This document shows, piece by piece, positions 45,401-56,001 of a DNA stretch of 64,000 nucleotides (position 1 is its first letter; each line of letters starts with the position of its first letter). The notes below the pieces were generated by a model, which worked only from the letters and a program-made list of their open reading frames with translations, searched no databases and was not told the origin of the DNA. Source of the stretch: Jaapia argillacea MUCL 33604 (lineage: Eukaryota; Basidiomycota; Agaricomycetes; Jaapiales; Jaapiaceae); assembly GCA_000697665.1 (NCBI GenBank), contig KL197710.1, forward strand, positions 480,078 to 544,077, written 5' to 3'. The position numbers were made by a program, and so were the translations under genes.

Positions 45401-48400
45401 AGTCTTGAGAGGGGTCTTCTGTAGTTGATTGTTCAGCCTCGGACAATAACGAGCTATCCTTCTCTGCAGGTTCCTTCTCGGATTCTGAAGCCTCCGAAGC
45501 GGACGAAATAGATGCGAAGGAATCCCCAGTGGGCCTCCTGGGGAGTGGAGGAAGTTCCTCAGCCTCAGATACACTTGAAGACGTTCCATGCTGGTCCAAA
45601 GCGCCAGCGAGCTCATATCTCCGAGGCCACATCGCCCGCACAGTTCCAAAGGCGGATGCCCTTCTAGCGTTTTTATCCGTCAAGGTTTGGGGAGCGCGAG
45701 GTTTTGGAAGGCGATCGAAATCCTGTTGCCATGCCACTATTTTGTCCTGTCGAAAGGCACGAACTTGGTTAAGAGCGAACGTATCCGTTGGGGGCGAGTC
45801 TGTGTATATTTTGTTGATAAGTGTAGTGACCTCGTCCTTTTCTGATTCGGCGCGGACGATGAGAGCATTGATGTCCCTGGTCAGTCGGGCGTCCACTTCC
45901 TCATCACCCGTTGCGGCATCGATATTGATCAGTTTCAGATCGTCGACGAGCGCAGTGTACCACGTAATGTTCCGAGTTAGAAGTCGCTCGTAGTCCGAGT
46001 TCTTCAACTCCAAGAGGGTTTCTGGTCTGACACGTATCCGAATAGGCGGGTAAACGACTTCGTGTAAAGTGATGGGGTCGGCTTGGAATCGTACCGTCAT
46101 TCCTCTTGTGGCGAAATATCGAATGTGGTGTTTGTAGATATTGTGTTGGCAACCCGCTCCTTGAACCAACTGCACGTCCGCGGGGTAGAAATGCAATTCA
46201 AGGAATTTTGCGAAAGAATATCGTTGCATCTCCTCTGAGACTGGGATGAATGGGGTCGCGGAACCACACACCCGACACAGGCTCCAGGTCGTAATCATAT
46301 CAGAGGGGGGGAAATGTAGACGACCTTGGATGTGCCCGTCCCATTGCTCCACAGCAACAAACAGCATACTTTCGTTGTGAACGTATACTCTACAGTGGCG
46401 AGCTAAGGGCTGGTTACAACCTTTGCCACCGCAAATCGCTCGGGGATCCAAGAACTGAACCAAGGTATCCGTCGCCGATTGCTCGATGAATTGCCCAAGG
46501 GTGCAATCGTTCTCCCCGTAGAATGTGACGTACTGGAGCTGCGGTGGGAAGCAGGCACGGTGGGCACCGTATTGTGAGGTGGGAAGCGTAAACTCGCAGA
46601 AGCTGAGGCACTGATATTTTTCCACCACAAAATCATCCTTGTTCTTTCGCAGATACCATTCCCAGATCCGCCGCTGCTCCTCATGTTGGCATTTGACATA
46701 GCTCAGCCTACTCTCCGGGGCAATATCGGCAGCCGTTCTCAACTGTAGAGGGGCCTCTTCCATGGGAGTGATTGGTAACGGCGAGGCCATCCCAAAAGGA
46801 GCGGTGCTGAGCTGGGAAGCGGTTGAGGGCGGCATGAGGTCGAAGTAACCGGTTACATTGTCGGGACGTGAGCCCTCTGGCTTCGGCGTAGCAGACAACG
46901 TCGCCCCTGGAAGTGCCTCAATCTGCAACCTAAGCTCGTCTTCAAAAGACGCAGCAGTGACAGTACTCTCTTGCTTGTGTCGGAAGTGGGCTCTCTCACC
47001 CCGACGAACAACCTCATCTTCCCATGCTTGCTTCGCAAGAATGAGTTCCTCGTCGAGTTCTTTCATCCTTCGAATCGGATAGGGAGGGGGGAACCGAAGA
47101 GTTGCTGAGACGGACATGAACGTTCGGAGATAGGGTTCCAGCGATTGTTGAATGCGCTTCGAGAGCCGAAGCTGTTCTACGTCATCATCGGGGAGGCCAT
47201 CATCAACATCGTCGTCGGATCCAGAATCTGCCTTCCTTTCGGATGCAACGGACGGTAACATTGTAATCATCCTGGGAGGGGTGATGAACGGGAGTGATGG
47301 GTTCATGGCTGACGACCCAGTCGATGTAGGACATGCATCAACGGATAAAGGTGGCAAAGTGATGACGGAATCCTTCCACAAATGTGTCTCCAACTTTAGG
47401 TTGCGGACGATGAAGGTCAGGAACCTGGTGACTTTCTTGATCTTCTTCAAAGTGCCGAGATCGCCACCTCGAAGAATGATTGTGCACCCCATATCACGAC
47501 TACAACCTTCAAATCGCATATAGGTCTTCCGTCTTCCAGGGATGAGGGGGTGGTCGAAGGTTTGAATTCGGAATTGAGCACAATGCCCAAGACGAGGCTC
47601 CAAGGCTAGTTTGTCGATTGAGGAGAGGACATCACTCTGTGACATCCGCGCTACGAATGATATTGCGGAGCGTTTCACAGACCTTGCGACGGTGATATTG
47701 TACTTGGCCAAGGCATCCAATGCCAGTCGGGAGACTGACTTCTCTACGAGAACAACGTGAGGGCGGAGAGCAGCGATTCGACTGGCCAGGTTGTTCAGAT
47801 ATTCTTTTTCCTGTCGAACAATCTGTGGGAAATGCATATACTGCCCTTCCACTCGGTGGAACTCGAGAGGGAAGGTGACGAGCATGATACGAGGATTGCG
47901 TTGAGACCGTGACATCTGCTTGTGAGCGGCGTTCTTTGTAATAACTGCTCCATCGACATATTCGGAGTCTCGAGGGGCTCCACCAGGAATCTTCTTGATC
48001 TTGACGTAGCGTCGTACATCCATGTCTGCACCCTGGCGCTGAGGGTATGCGGTGAATGTCAACTCTCGCGCGATACGAAGAGCGAGTTTCAGCAAGGTCT
48101 CCTCCCACTCCTTGACATTCGGGATTTGCTCCTTCGTAAGCATCTGGCGTAACATGATCCGCAGGTGGAACATGGAGATTTGATTGAGTTCCTGAGCGTA
48201 ACTAAGGTGGAAGACGTGAGAAGGTAATAATAGTGCAATATCTATCTGAAGGCTTACGCAGTACTTTCGCGTCTTGTTCGCCAACCAGGTTCGCCTACAC
48301 CAATACTGTCTGCAAAACGACTTTGCACACGACTTCGGATGAATGGAGTGGCAGAGTCGTATTCTCCATACGAGTCGAACCTCGATCTGGAGCGGAGGAT

Positions 48401-49855
48401 AGTACGACCTCCAGGAGTCTCCGACATATAGGATTGATCAGGTGAACTGATCGGGAATTGCACGGAGCTAGTTTGACCATCAATCGAAACTGGGATGGTG
48501 ATAGGGAAGTCGACAGGTGTACTCCTTCCTGGAACTCTAGGAGGTGTACCATCCGGAGCACTGTCGGGGAGGCTCATCGAATCCCTCTCATCTTCAGACA
48601 GCCCTCTTCGAAACGGTGCTGTGGCCTTGCGACCTCGCTCGATCAGCGCCTCAGGCAGGTGCCTGTCGTTCGGAGTCATGGGTCGAGACGAGAAGCCACT
48701 GTCTTCGGATCGGGCGGCGCGCTTCTTTGGCTCAGCGATAGAGAAGAGATTGAAAGGTTCATCCGTGCGACCGAAAAGTTGTGAGGCTGCGAATGGAGAT
48801 TGAGGCATACGCCCAATCGATAAAGACTCAGCGCCGAGTTGGTGAGCGGCAAATGGGGATGTGGTAGTGGACGTAACAGAGCGACGATCGTCTTCGTCTT
48901 CGTCATCGACTTGGGCAAGCTTCTCAAGGCAAAGATTACAAACACGAAGCATCCCCTCTCGACCGAACCGGGAACCCTTGATAATGTTCGAAGCGCAACG
49001 GGAACAAAATATCTGACCTATGGCGGGGTGAGGAGGAATAATTGACAGACAAATCAGCCCACTGACCACATATGCGGCAATGATGTTTCCTCCTCCAAGT
49101 TGTGAACACGCTCTTGCAGTCAAAGCACTCCTTCGCATTCTCATCATCCATCCAATAATCTCGAGACAACCCTGTGGAACAGGATTGTCAGGTCAAGTAC
49201 TGGGCGTTGGTGAGGGTTTTGACGCACCATCCCCACGTATCCGACGCATCACTTTCGACACAGAATCTGATCTCTTCAAACTCATGGTCGTCCTGATGCT
49301 CCTCGCATCGTCTTGGATTGGGAATCCTGGTATCGCTGTACCACCCTCAGCGGGATCCATACTAGGGGAGGTAAATAAACCTCCCCTAGTCGGCGGTGCT
49401 TCATAGTCGAGGTTGCTGAAGGATGGCACTTCGGACACGACTGGCGTCAGCGATACGAGCGGTGGCGCAGCCTTCGTCGATATCGCAGTAAGGGGTGCTG
49501 GTCGATCACTTGAAGGGCGTGTACCGTTGGGCGCCTGTTGATAGGATAAAACAGCATTGGACGGTCGCCTAGATTCGGCGACATTCTCTACTTGTCCGTT
49601 GGGTAGTATGGAGGTTCCGCCGGACGCTGCGGCGACGGCTGAGGAAAGAGGGCCGGCGAATGTGTTCTTCATCTTTGAGAATAGTGAAGAGACGAGGGTG
49701 TATGATGACTGGTCATTCTCATCCTCCTCCGAGAAGGGGTTAAAGGAAGTTAAACTTGCTACATCGTCCACGAGCTTCGTGCTACTACGTGAACGAGACG
49801 AGGGCGCGCTGAAAGCTCCTCCCGGTAAGGGAGATGAGATTAAAGGTGATTCCAT
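42431..49855 (-). CDS. FAB1: phosphatidylinositol-3-phosphate 5-kinase Fab1/PIKfyve
   Basis: This 7.4-kb multi-exon gene starts [20 protein letters not shown]. Domains in order: a FYVE zinc finger at about 48.9-49.17 kb ([49 protein letters not shown]) that binds PI3P; a CCT/TCP1-like chaperonin domain at about 47.3-47.95 kb ([37 protein letters not shown]); a Cys-rich conserved region at about 46-46.7 kb ([20 protein letters not shown]); a long acidic disordered linker; and a C-terminal PIP kinase domain at 42.43-43.7 kb ([37 protein letters not shown]). It ends SLLDLWPDW. It makes PI(3,5)P2 on vacuole and endosome membranes with Vac14/Fig4. All catalytic landmarks are intact. Confidence 0.96.
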
Positions 49856-51585
49856 GGTTTGTAGGATATGATAAGGATGATGGCGGAGGTTAGAGAGACA
49901 GCATGCCCATGATTGTTGTGGTTTAGATACCTTCCGCAAGCTCCAAGATTGGAGTGCAGCTCAAGCGAGAAACGCCAATGTCACACAGTAACGCGTGACG
50001 TTCCACGTTGCTCCCGTTCCCCGAACCAAGATCCAAATCTGTAGAACTTCCCCCAAAGGCTCAAGCAGCTCGCTGAATTTCAACCATTCATGTAGGCTCT
50101 CAGACTTTGCATTGTACGCCGACCCTCGGGAATAACATGACCCTATCATCAATACAAGCAGAGGTCTTGGGAATGATCTTTGGATTGCGATGATTGTCGG
50201 GTTTGAATCACACTCCACAAACAGCCACATATCTAGCCGATTGCGGGGAACTTTCTCAACTTCTGCTGCTGGTCTGACCAGAACTTGTGACGCAGCTCAG
50301 ATAGAATTCAGGGTGCAAGTGTTCACATGTGCAAGTCACCTCTTCCACCGTCCATCTGCCGTTAAGGAGTGGAGAGTACCGAGTTATACTCTCTGGATAA
50401 TTCCGCGCCGCCCCCGACCAACTTCAAGTCTCGGAACACAATGCCAGCATCTCGGGGTATCTCGACCAAGGATACGACTATCTTCAACCCAATCGCTGGT
50501 TCCTGATTGCAATAGTCGATCAACCTTCAGTTCGGGATCAGTGTATCCGGCACGGTCAAGCCTACAAGCGACCTCGGGCAGACTAACCCTTCCATAACAG
50601 AGTGTGTACATGCCCAGATAAGCCCCTCCGTACGACAATCCGTGACCCGATGAGCGATCTGATACTTGAATTCAAAATGCTCTCCGTCTATATTCACCGG
50701 GATCACCTTGATCAAAGCAAGGGGTCCGGTAGGAGGGCGCCATCCTGCTCGGACCATGTCGCAAAAACCCGAAGGAAAACCGCAATGCACAACCTTAGCA
50801 CATCAGATCTCGAACAGAGAGAAGGGAAGCCTTTCCTCTGCTCCTCCCTCGGATTTAGCCCAATCAGGACCGTGTCGGAGACAACACAGTCGCCCTCGCC
50901 CTCGAAAACGCCAGGAAGTGGAGGTGGGATGCGTAATTTCCCCAGCCGTGCGGGAGTGACTGCATACTCGTACGGATGCCCCACGATTTCCAGTTGGGCA
51001 AGGGCGGGGACAGCAATATTACTTAAGAGGTTGGTCAGTGACCGAATCTGTGGCATTGGCCGTCAGGGACTGTAGACAAGGGGTGTGACGGAACAGAAAT
51101 CAGTATGTGCAGGACGGTGAGAGAAGTCAGCTAACTGCATGGGGGCTGTAGCTTGGCCAGGTTGAGTAGTGTGCGATGGGAGAGGCCCTCCATGCGTTAG
51201 ATTATGAAGTCAAGAAGCAGACTCAAGTCAGCGGTTCAATGCAACAATATCTCCCCATCCCGGAGTAGGAGGCATGATTGAAAACTTCTAAGGAGTGCGA
51301 AGGGACGTCATCCAGCTGTTTAATTGTCGCGGCGAAGAGGTACATGTCGAGATGTTTGCAACCACCAGCATATCGCAGTAGAATACAGTATAGTGGAATC
51401 CGACTGTGAGTTCGACTTGAAACTTGAAGCTTGAAGGGCTGGTTTCGTGCTGGACAGCCCTCCGACCACGTGGTCGGAACGCGTACTACAATCTGAGGCT
51501 ACAAGGATATCGTGAGCGACTTGACTCTTCGCCGTCCACCCCATCGCCCGCTTCTCTTTCTTCAAATATATCTCAGACTTGAGCC
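49856..51585. other. 1.7-kb intergenic region with weak minus-strand open frame
   Basis: This holds the FAB1 promoter and the CSN2 promoter. An ATG at 51056 on the minus strand opens 114 codons (LEIVGHPYEYAVTPARLGKL...) with possible continuation in other frames down to about 50.4 kb (VIPVNIDGEHFEFKYQIAHR). It has moderate protein character but no recognised family and no certain splice sites, so I do not call it a gene. Confidence 0.35.
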
Positions 51586-53707
51586 ATGGATGACGACGAC
51601 GCCGATTATATGCAAGGAAGCGACGACGAGGTACACTCCAGTATACCAACTCAACCTTCGCAAGTACTGATGGGGAGCGGACGCAGGACTATGGCTTCGA
51701 GTATGACGAAGACGAGGAAGCCAACGAGTCAGGGAGCGTGGATATCGAGAATATGTATTATCAGGCAAAGTGTTCGTTATGCCTTCTTGGCACAGGGTGC
51801 ATTGATCAATGGATTGACTCAATCAGCGAAGAAAGAGGATCATCCGGAACAAGCTCTGAAGGATTTCCGGGCCATCGTGGAGCAGGAGGAAGAGAAAGGC
51901 GACTGGTATGTCTTCGTCTTGCTTCCTGCCTCGTACCAGGTTTCTCACCAATCGTTTCGATCAAGGGGATTCAAAGCTCTCAAACAATCAACGAAGCTCC
52001 TCTACTTGACCCTGCACAGGCCAGCGGACGCCCTGAAAACCTATACTGAACTTCTAACCTACACGAAATCGGCCGTCACACGCAACTACTCTGAGAAGTC
52101 TATCAATGGTATCTTGGATTATGTTGGTGGTGGAAAGGGCGGCAACGTCGATGTCGATGTGCTGGAAAGGTTCTACCAGGTCACGAAGGATGCTCTTGTT
52201 GAGGCTAAGAACGATGTGAGCCTTTTCTCGGTTTCCATGGGTATCATATCTGCTGCGATGGATATGTGTTGAGACGATGATGATCTCCCCCAGCGCTTGT
52301 CAGTCAAGACGAATCTAAAGCTTGCCAAGCTGTGGCTCGATCGCAAAGAGTACGGTCGCCTTTCAAGAGTGAGCGCTTCTTCCACTCCGCAGAACTCCTG
52401 CCCTGAGATGGCTTTGATATCTTCAGCTCATTCGCGAACTATACGATTCCACCAATAAAAATGGTGAAGACGACCAATCCCAACGAGGAACCCAACTATT
52501 AGAGATCTATGCCCTTGAAATCCAAATGCACAACGAGACAAGGAACTTCAAGAAGCTCAAGGTTCGTCTTTTATCGCGTTTGCGCATAGCTGGCAATGTG
52601 TTGACCGGGTCCTTGGTCCCGTTCATCAGGAAATCTACAATGCATCGAATAGTGTCCGCTCTGCCATTCCTCACCCCAGGATCATGGGTGTTATCAAGGA
52701 ATGTGGCGGTAAGATGTGGATGGGTGAACGTACGTCTTCACTCTTTCACCACCAACCCATCACCTCCCTTAGTCTACACATCTCAGGTCAATGGAACAGA
52801 GCAAGCGAAGACTTTTTCGAATCTTTCCGGAACTATGACGAAGCAGGTTCTCCGCAACGTATTCAAGTACTGAAATACCTGGTGCTGGCGAATATGCTTA
52901 CTGGAAGCGAAGTCAACCCGTTTGACAGTCAGGAGACCAAGCCGTGAGTAGTGAATGATCTCAAAGTTGTTCAGAACATTATCGATAACAATGCTTCAAC
53001 TTTACAGGTATAAGAATGACTCTCAGATCAAGGCCATGACGGACCTCGTAGATGCATACCAGCGTCGTGAAGTGTTTGCGGCGGAGAAAATCATCGGAGG
53101 TATGCTCATTTCTCCCGCTTCCTTTCAGTGGAATCAAATTTTTTGGTTGCTAGATAACCGTTCGACTATCATGGACGACGCGTTCATCGCCGCCTACATC
53201 GGCGAACTACTCCGCAGTCTGCGAACTCAATACTTGATCGATCTTATCAAGCCTTACACTCGACTTGAGTTATCTTTCCTAGCCAAGGTCAGTGGTGTTC
53301 CTTGCTCATTGCCATCGCCATAGACTCAGTCTGCCATGGTTGACGTAGCAACTGAACGTCAAGATTCAAGAAGTCGAGGAGCTCCTCATCGGACTCATTC
53401 TCGAAGGGAAAGTTGAAGGCCGTATCGACCAAGTTGGTATGCGTTTGGAACTCGACAGAAAGTACGTCTCTTGCTTTCGTTTCAATGCGTGCTATCGAGT
53501 CTCACGTATAATTTTCCACTTAGACAAACCTTGGAGAAGCGTCGATACGCTGCCCTTGAGAAATGGACAGAAGCTCTTGACGGTGTCCATTCTGCTATCA
53601 TTGGTAAGAGTGGGACTGGGGTTAGGGGAGGACCAGGTGTTGAAGGTATGGGTGGGTTGGGATTGCCGCCAGAGGCGTTTGTTGGCGGGGGAGCGGATCG
53701 ATGGTGA
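51586..53707 (+). CDS. CSN2: COP9 signalosome subunit 2
   Basis: A multi-exon gene starts [15 protein letters not shown], continues with an acidic segment and then NMYYQAK, the usual CSN2 opening. TPR-like helical repeats follow ([50 protein letters not shown]), then [20 protein letters not shown] and a C-terminal PCI domain ([51 protein letters not shown]). Csn2 is a scaffold subunit that binds cullin-RING ligases so that Csn5 removes NEDD8. The end is unusual: a Gly-rich tail ([20 protein letters not shown]) finishing GGGADRW. Introns lie for example between KKLK and EIYNASN, with several exons under 150 bases. Confidence 0.94.
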
Positions 53708-53924
53708 GGAGTTGATAGGATTGGTGTGGGGAGTCACGAATTCTTACATCGAATATTACTTTTGCATACGTGCGTCGGATGAAATTATTTGCGCATGAAG
53801 AAATTCCCGACCTCCCTCCCTCGCAACTTAGTAAAAGGTATTCAGTAGATGCCCGAGCAAGGCGGACGGGCTATTGTCTGGTAAGCACATGCGGAGCAAA
53901 CAGCAAGTAGAGAGCGTACCTAGA

Positions 53925-54506
53925 TTATGATGAAGCAGGTTTGATGGTAGGCGTCCATTCATAGTTCCACCCGTTCCTCGGAGGAGTGTCCGTAGGCAAC
54001 TTCAGCTCCCTAGGGAACAGTCCTCTGATCCTCCCCTCGATAGCCTTCTTCTCGTGACCCTTCAAAGTCTTTGTCAACTCCATTTCAGCTTTGGTCCTAA
54101 CTCTCGGGTCCTCCTGCTTATTCGCCTCCAAATAAAGATACCTATCCAACTTTTCTAATTCGTCCATAGCTTCCTTCATCCTAGCAAACTTGACAGCCAA
54201 GTCAGCTTCGCGTTTTTTGCGAATGTGACGTTGGTGAAGCTGCCATGCTCGATCGATTGTTTGGTGAGCCTGGGAGGACGGTATGGCGTGTTGGAGAGCA
54301 CGACCGACGTCGGGGCGCCAGGTACCGGTTGGGGTAGCTTTGTTTCGAAGGTTGGAAGGGTAGAGAGTGCGGCGGATGAGGTCTTTCTTTGGGTCGCCGA
54401 CTCCCTCTGGTCGGACTGAAGATTTGGAACGCGTCGGTGTTGATTGTAACCGCAAAGGTGAGGATACGGGAACTTTGACCCGTCGAGCAAGGAGGGAGGA
54501 CGACAT
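53925..54506 (-). CDS. mitochondrial large-subunit ribosomal protein mL40
   Basis: A single exon of 193 residues. The start is taken as the ATG at 54506 (MSSSLLARRVKVPVSSPLRL), which gives a basic, Ser-rich mitochondrial presequence; the frame stays open upstream but runs into the divergent promoter. Family landmarks are KKDLIRRTLYPSNLRNKATP, TGTWRPDVGRALQ, RAWQLHQRHIRKKREADL and a helical Lys/Glu-rich middle. It ends YEWTPTIKPASS. This is the fungal MRPL28/human MRPL40 family, a component of the mitochondrial 54S/39S subunit. It is divergent from uL1m. Confidence 0.85.
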   Translation of the reverse strand: MSSSLLARRVKVPVSSPLRLQSTPTRSKSSVRPEGVGDPKKDLIRRTLYPSNLRNKATPTGTWRPDVGRALQHAIPSSQAHQTIDRAWQLHQRHIRKKREADLAVKFARMKEAMDELEKLDRYLYLEANKQEDPRVRTKAEMELTKTLKGHEKKAIEGRIRGLFPRELKLPTDTPPRNGWNYEWTPTIKPASS

Positions 54507-54633
54507 GGCAAGAGACTGAACTGTGCAACACTTCGCGACCAAAAAGGTGAACAGAAATTTCGGGACAAGCGCCCGCGTGGTATTTTCCTGAAATCCGCGC
54601 AAGTCCGTTTCATTCACGACTTCAACAATGTCC
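54507..54633. promoter_or_regulatory. 127-bp divergent promoter of mL40 and uL1m
   Basis: Only 127 bases separate the start codons of two mitochondrial ribosomal protein genes pointing away from each other. The interval must hold both core promoters and leaders. No TATA box is clear. Confidence 0.6.
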
Positions 54634-55799
54634 ATGTTGGCTTTGCTCTGTCGCCAATGCCATAGCCCTTTCCTTCCAGCTCAGGTATGTTTTGCACAGT
54701 CCAGCACTGTGAACGGAACTAAAATTTCAACATAGGGCTTGACATGGACCCGCCAATTCTCCAACACCTCTGCCCTCTTGGCTCGTCAAAAGCACAAGAA
54801 ACTACCTGTCGTTTCCAAGAAAGCGCGCGAAGCCAAACTGCGTAGGAAGCTCGCAAAGAAACCAAAGAGTGTCTACGAGCATGAAAAGATGACACTCTCA
54901 GAAGCCATTGCCGTTCTCCGAGTTCGTCTCTTCTCTTCTCGTCTCCACTCCCCCAACGCGTCTCTCACTCTGTTTTGTCTAGGCAGTAGAGGTATCGAGA
55001 CCAAATGCTACATTCGAGATCGTTGTCAAGACAGAGATGAAGTCAGGTACAGCCGTACCGAGGGGTCGTATCAACCTACCACGAGAAGCAAAAACTTCCA
55101 ACCGGGATAAGATCCTCGTTTTTGCTGAAGGTAGAGTTGCGGAAGAGGCGAGGAAGGCTGGGGCTGATATCGTTGGCGGTCAAGAACTTATCGACGGTGT
55201 ACGTCTTTCCGCTCTCTCCTTGACCAAGCTCACCCGATTTACTTCTTTGGGATCATCTTTCTAGGTTGCGAGCGGACGTTTCATGGCCACTACATATCTG
55301 TGTACACCGTCCCTCATCCGCGCAATCACGCCCAAACTCGGACGAATCCTCGGTCCTAGAGGAGTGATGCCCTCTGAGAGGAGGGGTACAGTCACTGAGG
55401 ATATTGTTGGGTATATCAGGAGGTTACAAGGGACGGCGGAATGGAAGGGTGATAAAGAGGGTACTATCCGTGCTCCCATCGCAAAGGTTCGTCCGTCCAT
55501 AAACCCTAGCTTGAGCTCAACTGGTCTGACAATTCTATGGGTTAGATCAACTGGCCAGTTGACGACGTGGTGAATAATATCCGATTCTTCCTCATGTCGA
55601 TCAAAAAAGCTATCGGGCAAGTCAGGGATACTTCTGACGCTGATAAGGCCAGGAAAGCTGCCAACAAGCCTTGTACGTCTCCCGTCGCGCCACTTCCCAC
55701 TCCCACTTACCCTATCCTCTTCCAATGACAGCCACGTCCATCCTGAAAGTGGTGCTGAGCTCGAACCAAGGACCAGGTATCCGAATAGCCGATTTCTAA
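54634..55799 (+). CDS. MRPL1: mitochondrial ribosomal protein uL1m (MRPL1)
   Basis: Exon 1 reads MLALLCRQCHSPFLPAQ and joins by a GTATGT..ATAG intron to GLTWTRQFSNTSALLARQKH, a mitochondrial presequence. The body has EHEKMTLSEAIAVLR, FEIVVKTEMKSGTAVPRGRI, LPREAKTSNRDKILVFAEG, then MATTYLCTPSLIRAITPKLG, RILGPRGVMPSERRGTVTED, typical of the L1 fold with its GPRGxMP loop. It ends ILKVVLSSNQGPGIRIADF. L1 proteins form the stalk that guides deacylated tRNA out of the E site. Five introns split the gene and phases checked agree. It converges with RSM22, 202 bases between stops. Confidence 0.93.
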
Positions 55800-56001
55800 A
55801 TCGCCATGTTTGTTCCTACACGGGAATGAATTTTTTGTGGGACGTGGGCTTGACTATGTTACTATCGATACAAATATCAGAATAAACAAAGTGGGAGTGA
55901 GGTTTGTGACTATCCTATGAATTGAGTAGTGGAGCGCAAATGCAAAATGTTTGGAACCAGATACGAGATGATCAAATGAAAAGCAATCAGCAACCAAATA
56001 A

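Noticed and set aside
49361-49390. Hairpin as transcription terminator
   Set aside because: It lies inside the FAB1 coding exon of a Pol II gene; no T run or gene end is associated.
50384-51056. Possible minus-strand gene upstream of FAB1
   Set aside because: The open frames have some protein character but no consistent splice sites or known family; kept only as a note on the intergenic region.
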